Source: a virus. Taken from it: a DNA stretch of 64,000 nucleotides. Below are positions 40,370 through 49,723 of this stretch, one piece after another. The stretch lies in the IMG/VR virus record IMGVR_UViG_3300022932_000015, positions 30,210 through 94,209 of that record, one strand, 5' to 3'. The notes under the pieces were generated by a model. The model was given only the letters and a program-made list of their open reading frames with translations, made no database searches and had not been told where the DNA came from. Within the stretch, counting starts at the first letter, position 1. Every line of letters starts with the position of its first letter. The translations under genes were made by a program, and so were the position numbers.

Positions 40370-40399
40370 AAAAAAGGGAAAATTAAATAAAAAACAATT

Positions 40400-41191
40400 A
40401 TGGGAGAGATTAAACAAATCATTGTAAGACCAGTAGTACGAACTAAATTTTCAGGAGTATCTTCATATGCAAGAACTCAAACTATAATCCAAGGAGCTCA
40501 GTTAGATAAAACAGGGTTATATAAAACAGGATTAACTAGTGAAGAACAAGAACATTTTGAAGTAGAATTAGGTCTTAGAAAAGGTGAATTAAACAAAAGA
40601 AGTCCTTTCTGGGGAGATCTAGAAATAAGACTAAATAATGACAAAATTACAATATTTACAATTGTAAGTCCATTGGATGAATTAAAATATAAAGTGATGT
40701 TAGCACACAGTAAAATTGCTAACTCAGAAGTTGAAGTAGGTAAATCAGCAGACTGTCAGTTCTTTATATATGATCCAGAGGCAGCAGCTCAAATAGAATC
40801 AGCTAAGATTGATTATGAATTAGAAGCTATAGAAGCATTTAGTTCAATGTCCTTAGAACAGAGAAAAAACCTATTAAGAGTTTATGGAAAACGTGGAGTA
40901 GAAGATATGAGTGAAACAATGGTTAGAGCAGAACTTTATAAGAAAATGAAGGAAAATGCTAAGGAATTCATTGAATACTCATCTAAAAAGGAAACACAAG
41001 TAAAAGGAATGATTGAAGCCTTAATTGAAAAAGGAGTAATCAAAAAGAAAGGAACCTACTTTTATAATGGAGAAGATCTATTAGGATCATCTACAGATGA
41101 AGTAGTAGGATACTTAAGTGATATTAAAAATCAAGCTGTGAAGCTAGCATTAGAAAGCAAATTGAAGAAGAAAAAAGAAGCTAAAGTTTAA
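40400..41191 (+). CDS. Virion-associated hypothetical protein (263 aa)
   Basis: Starts MGEIKQIIVRPVVRTKFSGV; beta-rich first half, helical second half with SMSLEQRKNLLRVYGKRGVE and a winged-helix-like end (KGMIEALIEKGVIKKKGTYF). It lies directly after the capsid gene, where crAss-like phages encode a conserved protein of similar size. A structural role is inferred from position. Confidence 0.6.
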   Translation: MGEIKQIIVRPVVRTKFSGVSSYARTQTIIQGAQLDKTGLYKTGLTSEEQEHFEVELGLRKGELNKRSPFWGDLEIRLNNDKITIFTIVSPLDELKYKVMLAHSKIANSEVEVGKSADCQFFIYDPEAAAQIESAKIDYELEAIEAFSSMSLEQRKNLLRVYGKRGVEDMSETMVRAELYKKMKENAKEFIEYSSKKETQVKGMIEALIEKGVIKKKGTYFYNGEDLLGSSTDEVVGYLSDIKNQAVKLALESKLKKKKEAKV

Positions 41192-41193
41192 TT

Positions 41194-41886
41194 ATGGTAT
41201 CAGTAGCTCAGGCACATTTAGAATTTAAATTTAGATTAGATAAAATAGATTCTCTAAATTACCCAGGCTTTTTACCAGAGGAAATTGACTTGTTACTAAA
41301 TCAAGCTCAAGATCGAATAGTTAAACAAAGGTATGGTAAGAACAATTTAAAAAGAGAATCTTTTGAAGAAACTCAGAAGAGAATCGAAGATTTAAAGGAT
41401 ATTACCAGAAATGCATTGATAACTCCTTCAGCATATGCCTCTGATAACATTGATGTAAATGCAAGATTTGTAACATTACCTCAAGATCATTGGTTTATTG
41501 TACAAGAAAGATGTAATGTTACTTATTCAAATTGCGGAAGTACAGTAAATGACACTATTGAAGTAGTACCAGTTAATCACTCAGAGTTTTCAAAGGTAAT
41601 AAAAGATGCCTTTAAAAAACCTGGAAAAGACAAAGTTCTTAGATTAATGGAGAATGGTAGAGTTGAATTAGTTTTTGGTCAAGGTATAACTGGAGTTCTT
41701 TATAGATTGAGATTTATAAAGCAACCAACAAGAGTTCAGCTATCACCAGCCATAGAATTTGATTTTGTAAATAGTGATTTTTTAATATCAGAAATAATAG
41801 ATGAAGCAGTAAAAATAGCTTTAGAAGCTATAGAAGGAAAAAGAACTCAAACCTTTACTCCTTTAATAAACAATACTAACGAATAA
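41194..41886 (+). CDS. Connector/ring-type structural protein (230 aa)
   Basis: N-terminal stretch HLEFKFRLDKIDSLNYPGFL followed by PEEIDLLLNQAQDRIVKQRY is typical of the ring proteins that stack below the portal in crAss-like virions. The second half has beta strands ending with a helical EIIDEAVKIALEAIEG. It probably forms one of the dodecameric adaptor rings; which of the four is not decided here. Confidence 0.65.
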   Translation: MVSVAQAHLEFKFRLDKIDSLNYPGFLPEEIDLLLNQAQDRIVKQRYGKNNLKRESFEETQKRIEDLKDITRNALITPSAYASDNIDVNARFVTLPQDHWFIVQERCNVTYSNCGSTVNDTIEVVPVNHSEFSKVIKDAFKKPGKDKVLRLMENGRVELVFGQGITGVLYRLRFIKQPTRVQLSPAIEFDFVNSDFLISEIIDEAVKIALEAIEGKRTQTFTPLINNTNE

Positions 41887-41901
41887 AAACTAATTAAATA
41901 A

Positions 41902-42453
41902 ATGGCAAAAACAATTAAATATCCCTTAAATTACGCCTTAGGAGAGGAAAAAATGCAAGCTTTTCCAAAAGTACAGTATGAGAAAATAAAAGAGATCATT
42001 GATGCCCTTAATGGTAACAATAGTGTTTTCACTACTAATAATCTTGTGGTTAACAAGAATGTAATTAGAACTATTACACCATACACAGCTACACCAGATA
42101 ATAATACTGGATGGACATTAGCAGGTGTTAAGTTAGGTTTACTAGCAGGTGGAATTAAGACTACAAGTGTAGGAGCAATTACATTAACATTAGATTCAGT
42201 TGCTAATATAATTACATCTTTTTCTAGCGCAGGAGTAACGTTAACAACAGGATCAGTTCTAGAGTTTTTAGTAGATAACAGCCAAGGTGCTAATACTGTA
42301 ACAGTTGCAGTAGATGGAGGAGCTACTATAGCGGTAGCAACCCCTGCAATAACAGGAGGAGCTACATTAACAGTATCTACAGCAAACAAAATAGGAATGT
42401 TCCAATTATATTTAACAAGTCCAACAACAGCTATACTATCAAGATTAGTTTAA
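41902..42453 (+). CDS. Head decoration / fibre-like protein (183 aa)
   Basis: After a 35-residue helical start, the rest is Thr/Val/Ala-rich strand repeats (ITLTLDSVANIITSF, NTVTVAVDGGATIAVATPA), as in trimeric beta fibres or decoration proteins. It could be a head fibre; position just after the capsid and ring genes fits. No receptor-binding motif visible. Confidence 0.5.
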   Translation: MAKTIKYPLNYALGEEKMQAFPKVQYEKIKEIIDALNGNNSVFTTNNLVVNKNVIRTITPYTATPDNNTGWTLAGVKLGLLAGGIKTTSVGAITLTLDSVANIITSFSSAGVTLTTGSVLEFLVDNSQGANTVTVAVDGGATIAVATPAITGGATLTVSTANKIGMFQLYLTSPTTAILSRLV

Positions 42454-42488
42454 AAAAAATAAATAATAAAAAATTAAAAAATTAAAAA

Positions 42489-43733
42489 ATGATTCATAAA
42501 GTAACAAACATTTTTGTAGGAAATGGTTCAGCGTTAGAAACTAGTGTTTCTACATCAACTCCTGGTAAATTAGGAGTATTTGGTAATGATAATACAGTTT
42601 TAGCAGCAGCAGAAACTATTTCTACTCCAGGTAAGGAATCTATCTTTATCTCAGAAACTTATGCAGATGGTTCTAGCAAGAAATCAATGTATATCAAAGG
42701 TACTAACCTGATTAATGCAAAATCTGAAGATTATGCTCCAGCAGCACGAGAAGTTTGGGCTATTGGTTATAATCGTAAAACAGCAACAGGATTAATTGAA
42801 GTGAATGCTTCTAGTGATTATACCTTCTCTATCTTATTTAAGAATGATAAAACATTCTATTCAGTTAGACCAGAAACATTTAGATCTACTTTTACATCTT
42901 CTGCATCAGCTACTCAGTTAACTATAGCTACTCAAATTGCAGGTAGTATCAATACTAGTGCATTTAAAATCCAAGTATCTGCTGTAGTGGTAGGTAATGG
43001 TACTGGTATCTATGGTTTAACAGGTGCTACAAATTATGGTGTGGAAATCACTGCTAAAGATATTAATCAATTTACAAGCTCTACTTACAGAGAGAATCGT
43101 GTATACTTCTCAGTATATGTAGATGACTCTACAGGATTTGGAAGCCCTACAACTTGTACTCAAATTCAAGGTAACTCTCAAGGTGAAGGAACTTACAATT
43201 GGGTGTATAACTATGAAAAATACTTATACCAATATGAAGGCTTACAAAACTTAAGAATGTGGCCTACTCAAACTCAATCATTAAATGCAGTATTAACAGG
43301 TCAGTTATCAGCGGCAATTGTTCCAACAGTTACAGGTGTAATAAATCAGGATACAGTTACATTTAGTGCTTCTGTAGCAGCTATTTTAAGAGTTGGTGAA
43401 CTAGTAGAATTAGATGGTACAATGTATGAAATTAAATATTTTATCTCTACAACTGTAGCAGTTTTAACAACTCCATTGACAGCAGCTATCGCAGGTGGAT
43501 CTGCAGCTAAGGTTAAATATTTCTATGACTTAATTGTTCTTGAATTTAATGATACAAGCTTTACAACAGGACCTGATACTGTAAACCGTGCTCAAAAGGC
43601 AGTTTACATTGCTACTCCTGCTATAAATGCAGGTGGTGCTTATACATCTAACTCAACAGAGAAAGCTGCTTTAATAGCGGCATTGAATCCTTGGTTAGCT
43701 TCAACACCATTAGCTCCTGCACCTCTAGCTTAA
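42489..43733 (+). CDS. Virion structural protein, probable capsid auxiliary (414 aa)
   Basis: Beta-rich, Ser/Thr/Ala-rich with few charges (TSSASATQLTIATQIAGSIN, VPTVTGVINQDTVTFSASVA), ending with LNPWLASTPLAPAPLA. A-rich leader before ATG. It is followed by a long hairpin (43767), implying high expression. Probably an outer capsid or sheath-like component; assignment is by composition and place only. Confidence 0.5.
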   Translation: MIHKVTNIFVGNGSALETSVSTSTPGKLGVFGNDNTVLAAAETISTPGKESIFISETYADGSSKKSMYIKGTNLINAKSEDYAPAAREVWAIGYNRKTATGLIEVNASSDYTFSILFKNDKTFYSVRPETFRSTFTSSASATQLTIATQIAGSINTSAFKIQVSAVVVGNGTGIYGLTGATNYGVEITAKDINQFTSSTYRENRVYFSVYVDDSTGFGSPTTCTQIQGNSQGEGTYNWVYNYEKYLYQYEGLQNLRMWPTQTQSLNAVLTGQLSAAIVPTVTGVINQDTVTFSASVAAILRVGELVELDGTMYEIKYFISTTVAVLTTPLTAAIAGGSAAKVKYFYDLIVLEFNDTSFTTGPDTVNRAQKAVYIATPAINAGGAYTSNSTEKAALIAALNPWLASTPLAPAPLA

Positions 43734-43766
43734 CTAGAGTTTTAAAATAACCCTTTTAAAAACAAA

Positions 43767-43811
43767 AACCCTCTGGTTTCATTATTCTTCCAAATAGTTT
43801 TCCAGAGGGTT
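43767..43811 (+). terminator. Hairpin after structural gene
   Basis: Perfect 10-base arms AACCCTCTGG / CCAGAGGGTT (43767-43776, 43802-43811), 25-base loop, 34 bases past the stop. No long T run follows, so termination may be partial. Confidence 0.6.
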
Positions 43812-43827
43812 TATATTATTATATAAT

Positions 43828-44403
43828 ATGGCATTAAATTTGAATTTCGATACTTGTGTTATAAACAATTGTAATAGTATAAAATTTACAGAAACAACAG
43901 GTGTTTACTCAGTATCAAATACTGGAGGTTATGGAGCTCCTAATATAACATTAGGGTCTGTTTTAACTGCTGTTCTAGAAGTTACTGATCCAGGAGATGT
44001 AGTAACAAACTTAAATCTTTTTACACATGGATTACCATCCTCTAATCTTTCCTTCTCATACAGCTTTGATGCTATTGATCTAGGATTAAACAATATTATT
44101 GATGGGAAATGGAAATTCAAATATACAATTACCACAGCTTCAGCAACTTATACATTAACAAAGAATGTACTATTCTATTGTAACATGAAATGCTGTGTTA
44201 CACAAACATTATCAGATCTAGTTTTAACAGATTGCACTGATTGCAACAATAGTAACAAAGATTATGATAATTATATAAAACTATCTACATTTTTTGATTC
44301 ACTTAAGAAAGCTGCAGAATGTGGTAGTGTTTCAGAATTTACTAAAATAAAAAAAATAATTGACAAGTTATGCAAAAATAAAGACTGTAAAACTTGTAAA
44401 TAA
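43828..44403 (+). CDS. Cysteine-rich structural protein (191 aa)
   Basis: N-terminal beta-sandwich-like region, then a Cys cluster: CNMKCCVTQ, DCTDCNN, AAECGS and the final CKNKDCKTCK. Twelve Cys suggest zinc or disulphide cross-links in a fibre-base protein. It is followed by the collagen-like gene, with the 45148 protein also Cys-rich at both ends, so the three may assemble together. Confidence 0.5.
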   Translation: MALNLNFDTCVINNCNSIKFTETTGVYSVSNTGGYGAPNITLGSVLTAVLEVTDPGDVVTNLNLFTHGLPSSNLSFSYSFDAIDLGLNNIIDGKWKFKYTITTASATYTLTKNVLFYCNMKCCVTQTLSDLVLTDCTDCNNSNKDYDNYIKLSTFFDSLKKAAECGSVSEFTKIKKIIDKLCKNKDCKTCK

Positions 44404-44424
44404 TAAATAAAATCGTTATATTAA
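44394..44424 (+). promoter_or_regulatory. Bacteroidota-type promoter
   Basis: TTG at 44394-44396, exactly 20 bases, TATATTAA at 44417-44424; the ATG of the collagen-like gene follows at 44429. The -33 part overlaps the end of the previous gene. Confidence 0.5.
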
Positions 44425-44428
44425 ATAT

Positions 44429-45148
44429 ATGTGTGCAGAATGCGATAAAATAGATATACCTCAAGGAGATGAAGGACCTATTGGTCCTACTGGACCAGAG
44501 GGGCCTCCAGGACCATCTGGATTAGCCAACCTAACAGTAACAGATAGTTCAACTATAGACATGTCTCTAACAGCTATAGAAGATGGTTATGACATTACTT
44601 CTAAAGTAAAATATCAATATAGCTTACTAACATTCAAATCTTTTGATAACTCCGAAGTTAGTTACCTAAATCATGTTACTACTTTTACTAATCTATTATC
44701 TCAATATAGTGGTGGTAACAAATATAATGTTTATACTCAACCAAATGATTTGGTAATAAGTAGCGGAACAGTAAATGCTTTACCTGACTTTAATAAAACT
44801 ACAGGTGTATGGACCTGTCCTAGTGATGGATATTACACAATGACAGCATATTTTGGATATACCCCAAATGTTGGGTTTGTTTGGTTAACAACAACACCTT
44901 CATTTGGTTCGGTTTATAATTATATGGTTAATATAAGTACAAATTCAATTTGGGGAGTTTCAAGCACACCATTAACTCCTGATATTAATACAGTATCTGC
45001 TGTCACAGTAACTGTAGGTAGGTTTGAAAAAATAACTGCAGGAACACAAATAGGATTAGGATATTGTAATTTATCTAGTACTAACTGTACTGGAACACCT
45101 CCAGGTATTAGTGGAATTTCTTGGAATATAACAAAAGTTTCTGATTAG
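44429..45148 (+). CDS. Collagen-like fibre protein (239 aa)
   Basis: Six Gly-X-Y triplets (GDEGPIGPTGPEGPPGPSG, residues 13-31) follow a short MCAEC start; the C-terminal 150 residues are beta-rich and resemble a C1q/TNF-like head (WTCPSDGYYTMTAYFGY, then TVGRFEKITAGTQIGLGY). Such trimeric phage fibres display a globular head for host or glycan binding. Ends TAG overlapping the next GTG. Confidence 0.75.
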   Translation: MCAECDKIDIPQGDEGPIGPTGPEGPPGPSGLANLTVTDSSTIDMSLTAIEDGYDITSKVKYQYSLLTFKSFDNSEVSYLNHVTTFTNLLSQYSGGNKYNVYTQPNDLVISSGTVNALPDFNKTTGVWTCPSDGYYTMTAYFGYTPNVGFVWLTTTPSFGSVYNYMVNISTNSIWGVSSTPLTPDINTVSAVTVTVGRFEKITAGTQIGLGYCNLSSTNCTGTPPGISGISWNITKVSD

Positions 45149-45423
45149 TGACAACACAAAATATAAATATAGTATTAGCTAACGCTCTAAAATGTTCTGC
45201 AGAAAAAGCGGAAGAAATCTCAGATTTACTTTCTCAAGGAAATGAATGTGCAAATATCAAGATTAGAGAATTAAAAATACTAAATGATAGTATAAATCTA
45301 TTATTATGTTTTATGCCTAATACAGATTACAAAGAATGTTTGTCTGAAAAACAAGCAGAGAATATAATTAATAATATTATGGCAACATGTGATATATGTG
45401 ATTGTCAATTAAATCAAGAATAA
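45148..45423 (+). CDS. Small Cys-containing protein (91 aa)
   Basis: GTG start at 45148, overlapping the upstream TAG by one base. Helical with C16, C30, and a terminal ATCDICDCQLNQE. Possibly a fibre-assembly or linker protein; the Cys tail echoes the 43828 protein. No family recognised. Confidence 0.5.
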   Translation: MTTQNINIVLANALKCSAEKAEEISDLLSQGNECANIKIRELKILNDSINLLLCFMPNTDYKECLSEKQAENIINNIMATCDICDCQLNQE

Positions 45424-45427
45424 TATA

Positions 45428-45775
45428 ATGACACCAGATAATAGTAAATCATATTTACAGGATCTTATAAGGTTGACTAGATATAATCTAATAGCTTGCG
45501 GATTTGAAAAATTATTAGTTAGCAATACAGTGGTTGGCTTAGCTTCAATACCTGATGATGCAAAATACGCCATAATTCAGATTGAGTCAAGTATTTCAAC
45601 ACCTTCTATAAGATATTTAGAATTAGGTAATACGACATTACCAACTACTACCGTTGGCATATCTAGATCAAATTTAGATATAATGGATGTACATGGATAT
45701 CAAAATCTAGTTAACTTTAGAGCTATACAAATTAGTGCAGGAGTTCATAATTTAAACATTCAATATTACAGATAA
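45428..45775 (+). CDS. Hypothetical structural protein (115 aa)
   Basis: Starts MTPDNSKSYLQDLIRLTRYN; strand-rich, ending RAIQISAGVHNLNIQYYR with the stop directly before the next ATG. The fold hints at a small fibre or adaptor domain. No motif. Confidence 0.5.
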   Translation: MTPDNSKSYLQDLIRLTRYNLIACGFEKLLVSNTVVGLASIPDDAKYAIIQIESSISTPSIRYLELGNTTLPTTTVGISRSNLDIMDVHGYQNLVNFRAIQISAGVHNLNIQYYR

Positions 45776-47566
45776 ATGAAAGGACATAGTATACATACAG
45801 CAAACTCTGGATCTACTGGAGGAGGAGGGGGAGGAACATCAGATGCTACAGCAGCAAATCAAGTTATAGGAAATAACAGTTTATCTAGTATTGATGGTAA
45901 ACTTCCAGCAACATTAGGATCTAAGACTTCAGCTCAAAGTCTTTCAGTAGTTCTGGCAAGTGATCAAGGAGCTATAACTGCTAACTTAGGTGCAACAACT
46001 GTTGTATCTACAAATAATAGCAGTACTACTCCATTGGGTATTAGTGGAGTTTTTACTGGTACTGCTGAAGATATCTCTCAATTTGCAGAGATTAGAGTTT
46101 CTGTATTTTCTGATGTAGCTAGTGCTACTGACGGATTGAATATTCAGTTGTCTTCTGATGGGACTAATTGGGATATAAATAATCAATATACAGTACCTGC
46201 AACAACAGGTAAAGAGTTTGGAGTAGGAAGTGGTCCAAGATTTTTTAGAATAGTTTATACTAATAGTGGAACTGCTCAAACAACTTTTAGATTACAAACA
46301 ACTTTACATAAGGTTATAACTAAACCTTCTTCTGTAAGACCTCAAGATAATAGACCAAATGATAATGATATGGAAGAAGGTCTTTCATATAATATGAGTT
46401 ATGATCCTATCAATAATGTGTGGAGCAGAATGCAAACACAAGATTTGGCAATAACTGGCCAGGGAGCACAAACCGCAGTCAGTCAAAATATTATTTTAGC
46501 AACTGCAGGTACAGGATCTACTGATTTTATAGGTTATAGATCAGTTGCTATTCAAATTACTCCAACGGGAACAGTAAGTTCAGGAGCTGTAACATTTGAG
46601 GGTTCAAATGATAATACTACTTTCGTACCTGTTCTTTTGTATGATGATGCCTCGTCAACAGCAAATCCAGTTAGTACATATAATCCATTAACAGGAACAT
46701 CAAGATTTTTTTCTGGACCTGTTCATTTCAGATATTTTAGAGCAAGAATTTCTACTATTATTGGTGGAGGTGGATCTTTACAAGCATTCACCATATTAAG
46801 ACAAACTGCTTTTCAACCAGACATTTATACTATTACTCAAGCTACGGCTGCTAATTTAAATGTCACAGCAACTGTAGCTTCAACCACTCTCACCTCTGTT
46901 GTTCCTGGAGTTGCTGCTACCAGTTTAGGTAAAGCTGAAGATGCTGTTGCTGCCACAGGAGATACTGGAGTATTTGTTTTAGGAGTAAGGAGAGATACTC
47001 AAACAGTTTCTGCTTCTGCAACTGGTGATTATAATGAGATGGCTGTTGATCAGTATGGAAATACTATGATGAGAAAATATGCAACTCAACGTAGAACATA
47101 TTCTGTAGGATTTCAAGTGACTCCTGCTGCAACTGCAACAGATGTTGTTGAAATTATAGGATCAGCAACAACTAATGTTCAAATAACTAAAATATTTGTA
47201 GGAGGTACAGCAACGCAAACAGGTTCTGCGGTAGTTAATTTAATTAGAAGATCAACAGCAGCATCTGCTGGAACGTCAACTAATCAGACAATAGTCCCAC
47301 ACGAAGCAACAGATGCTGTAGCAACAGCAGTAATTAAAGCTTATACTGTCAATCCTACTACAGGTACTTTAGTAGGACAAATACGAAGTTCTAGAATAGG
47401 ATTTGGATCATCTACAGCACCAACCACCCAATATGAATTCTCTTTTGGAGAGAATGGAAAACCAGTTATATTAGCTGGAGTAGCTCAAACATTATGCATA
47501 AACTTAGGTGGAGTGACTATCACAGGAGGAATAATGGATATATCAATAGAATTTACAGAAATTTAA
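45776..47566 (+). CDS. Tail-fibre-like protein (596 aa)
   Basis: Gly-rich start (GSTGGGGGGTSDATAANQVI) then SLSSIDGKLPATLGSKTSAQ, a segment common in phage fibre proteins whose following strands carry repeats. The rest is Ser/Thr/Ala-rich beta structure with no catalytic motif. Expected to form a trimeric fibre on the virion. Confidence 0.6.
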   Translation: MKGHSIHTANSGSTGGGGGGTSDATAANQVIGNNSLSSIDGKLPATLGSKTSAQSLSVVLASDQGAITANLGATTVVSTNNSSTTPLGISGVFTGTAEDISQFAEIRVSVFSDVASATDGLNIQLSSDGTNWDINNQYTVPATTGKEFGVGSGPRFFRIVYTNSGTAQTTFRLQTTLHKVITKPSSVRPQDNRPNDNDMEEGLSYNMSYDPINNVWSRMQTQDLAITGQGAQTAVSQNIILATAGTGSTDFIGYRSVAIQITPTGTVSSGAVTFEGSNDNTTFVPVLLYDDASSTANPVSTYNPLTGTSRFFSGPVHFRYFRARISTIIGGGGSLQAFTILRQTAFQPDIYTITQATAANLNVTATVASTTLTSVVPGVAATSLGKAEDAVAATGDTGVFVLGVRRDTQTVSASATGDYNEMAVDQYGNTMMRKYATQRRTYSVGFQVTPAATATDVVEIIGSATTNVQITKIFVGGTATQTGSAVVNLIRRSTAASAGTSTNQTIVPHEATDAVATAVIKAYTVNPTTGTLVGQIRSSRIGFGSSTAPTTQYEFSFGENGKPVILAGVAQTLCINLGGVTITGGIMDISIEFTEI

Positions 47567-47591
47567 TCAATATAAAAACCAATCAAAAATA

Positions 47592-48713
47592 ATGAAAAAA
47601 TTATTATCCCTATTAGTTTTATTAATATTCTACAAAAATGTTAATTCGCAATCTTATGTACCTTTAGAAGATACAATTAAATTTAGGTCAGTAAACTATA
47701 CCCCTAAATTAACGATATATAATGATAGGTATATTTATGTTGATACTCTTTTAAGCGAGAGAACTGAATTACCACCATTAGAGTGGGCTTGGATACAATC
47801 TAGACCAGACTTTAAATCTGTTGCTTATAGTGGTAATTATAATGATTTATCCTATTCACCTGATTTAAATCATCTTCCAAACTATTATGAGAAAGGAACT
47901 ATTGATACTATGTGTAAGAACATTCATTGGTTCCCTGATTGGAATGTATCAGGAGATATTCTAAATAAACCTTCAATAGTAACTCCAACAATTACTGGTA
48001 CTGGAATAACTACAGTAACAGGATCCTATCCAACTTTAGTTATTAGCACACCATCAATAACTTCAAGTCAAATTACAGCTGCTTTAGGTACTCCTGCTTT
48101 AACAGTAGAAATAGATGGTTCAGTTACAAATGAAATTGAACTACCAAATCAATCTGGAAATTCTGGTAAATTCCTGATTACTAATGGCTCAGCACCTTCT
48201 TGGTCTCCTGCTTTGATATCTGAAGTAGATGGCTCTATAACTAATGAAATTCAAACTATAAGCAGAAGTTCAAATACAGTTACATTATCTAATGGTGGAG
48301 GAAGTTTCACGTTGACTCCAGTAACAGATTCCCAAACATTGTCTATATCAGGAAATGTGCTATCAGTTAGTGGAGGAAACTCGATCACAATACCATCTAA
48401 TACAATTGTAGCAGCATATACAAATACTGCTTCCGTATCAGGAGGATCAGGCAACGCAGTATTCTATTTAACCTCAGATAAAACATCTACAGGAACTGCT
48501 CTCTATGCAAATGGAAATGTATTTCCAAATCCTATAGTAAATGATTCTAGTAATAATTATACTTATGGTTGGTCATATAATTCAAGTACAAGAGCTCTAA
48601 CAGTGAATGTTAAACAAAATGGTACAGCAATTTTAAGCTTAATAAATGTTCTTACAGGTCCTGCAAATGTGTCTAATGGTACAGTAGTTCAAGTAACAGT
48701 AAATGGAAATTAA
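47592..48713 (+). CDS. Fibre-like protein with signal-peptide-like start (373 aa)
   Basis: MKKLLSLLVLLIFYKNVNSQ looks like a signal peptide, unusual for a virion protein. The body has two EIDGSVTNEI-type repeats (ALTVEIDGSVTNEIELPNQS and ISEVDGSITNEIQTISRS) and a beta-rich C-terminus. It may be a fibre with a hydrophobic tip or an exported protein; the repeats are typical of Bacteroidota phage fibres. Confidence 0.5.
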   Translation: MKKLLSLLVLLIFYKNVNSQSYVPLEDTIKFRSVNYTPKLTIYNDRYIYVDTLLSERTELPPLEWAWIQSRPDFKSVAYSGNYNDLSYSPDLNHLPNYYEKGTIDTMCKNIHWFPDWNVSGDILNKPSIVTPTITGTGITTVTGSYPTLVISTPSITSSQITAALGTPALTVEIDGSVTNEIELPNQSGNSGKFLITNGSAPSWSPALISEVDGSITNEIQTISRSSNTVTLSNGGGSFTLTPVTDSQTLSISGNVLSVSGGNSITIPSNTIVAAYTNTASVSGGSGNAVFYLTSDKTSTGTALYANGNVFPNPIVNDSSNNYTYGWSYNSSTRALTVNVKQNGTAILSLINVLTGPANVSNGTVVQVTVNGN

Positions 48714-48715
48714 AA

Positions 48716-49003
48716 ATGGCAGATTTAGAAAAACAGACTTTATCTTTAAAAACTGTAATTATATTAATAGTTGCATGTGTAGGTATAATTACTAGTGTTG
48801 TAATAACTTCACTTTTAACAGTAAGTTCTATAAAAGAAGAGATAAAAAGTGTAAAGACATATTCTGAAACAGAAATGAGAATTGTTAATCTAAGACTTGA
48901 TGCTTTAGAAAGACAAGATGTTATACATGATAAAACATTAGAATTAATAGCAAAATCTCTTTCTGATATATCTAAAGATAAAGAATATAAAAAATATAGA
49001 TAA
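48716..49003 (+). CDS. Membrane protein with coiled coil (95 aa)
   Basis: One hydrophobic helix (about 12-35, VIILIVACVGIITSVVITSL) then a charged helical region (40-95). One-base overlap with the holin-like gene. The layout resembles small phage membrane proteins involved in lysis control, but no signature is decisive. Confidence 0.5.
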   Translation: MADLEKQTLSLKTVIILIVACVGIITSVVITSLLTVSSIKEEIKSVKTYSETEMRIVNLRLDALERQDVIHDKTLELIAKSLSDISKDKEYKKYR

Positions 49004-49260
49004 TGGAAAAATATATAACTATAAAAAATATATGGAAAAGACTTAAATCAGATAGTCCTACCTTCTTCAAAAGATTGAGTATATGGTTAGCTGCTATAAG
49101 TGCAATGGGATTAGCTTTGATTGGATTTAAAGCAGAATATCCAGAGGCTTTAGCCTTTTTCCCAGATCAGTTGGGAGGATATATGTTGGCTGCTGGTACT
49201 TTTGGTATATTTTTATCAAAATTAACTGTTGCTGATCCTGAACAATCAAATATTAAATAA
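49003..49260 (+). CDS. Holin-like membrane protein (85 aa)
   Basis: Two hydrophobic stretches (about 24-42, LSIWLAAISAMGLALIGF, and 57-76, LGGYMLAAGTFGIFLSKL) with a short loop between, charged N-terminus. Size and topology fit small phage holins that open the inner membrane, and the DUF5675 gene follows. Inferred from topology and neighbours. Confidence 0.5.
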   Translation: MEKYITIKNIWKRLKSDSPTFFKRLSIWLAAISAMGLALIGFKAEYPEALAFFPDQLGGYMLAAGTFGIFLSKLTVADPEQSNIK

Positions 49261-49267
49261 CTTAACT

Positions 49268-49723
49268 ATGAAAGCGGTTATTAAAGTAATTAGAGATAAT
49301 TATACAAAAAATTCTACTCAAGGTAAATTGTATTTAAATAATGAGTATATTTGTGAAACCTTAGAAGATGTTTGTAGAGATATTAATAAAGATGGTGATT
49401 TAGATGACAATGGAGAAGGTAAGATATATGGACAAACAGCAATACCAGCAGGTACTTATAAAATGTCGATTATAATGTCTCCACATTTTAAAACATATTT
49501 ATTCTTATTACATAATGTAAAAGGATTTACAAGTATAGAAATACATCCTGGGAATTGGATATCAGATACATTAGGTTGTATTTTAGTTGGATTAGAAAGA
49601 GGTATAGACATGATAAAAGTAGGAACTTCTAAAAAAGCTTTTGACTTTTTAATGTCAAAAGTTATAAAAGGTAAACAACCATTGTTTACAGAATATTCAA
49701 TAACAATAATAGATAAAAAATGA
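49268..49723 (+). CDS. DUF5675 family protein
   Basis: Start at the ATG 49268 (MKAVIKVIRDNYTKNSTQGK), since the upstream 39 bases overlap the holin-like gene. Family pattern: TQGKLYLNNEYICETLED, GTYKM, FTSIEIHPGNWISDTLGCIL. This family often sits near phage lysis genes; a cell-wall role has been suggested but not shown to my knowledge. Overlaps the next gene by 4 bases. Confidence 0.75.
   Translation: MKAVIKVIRDNYTKNSTQGKLYLNNEYICETLEDVCRDINKDGDLDDNGEGKIYGQTAIPAGTYKMSIIMSPHFKTYLFLLHNVKGFTSIEIHPGNWISDTLGCILVGLERGIDMIKVGTSKKAFDFLMSKVIKGKQPLFTEYSITIIDKK

Noticed and set aside
41931-42389. 152-residue minus-strand frame opposite the decoration-like gene.
   Set aside because: It is antisense to a repetitive Thr/Val-rich coding sequence, with no independent start signal; a reading-frame shadow.
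49229-49267. Upstream start for the DUF5675 gene.
   Set aside because: It would begin inside the holin-like coding sequence; the family N-terminus matches the ATG at 49268.
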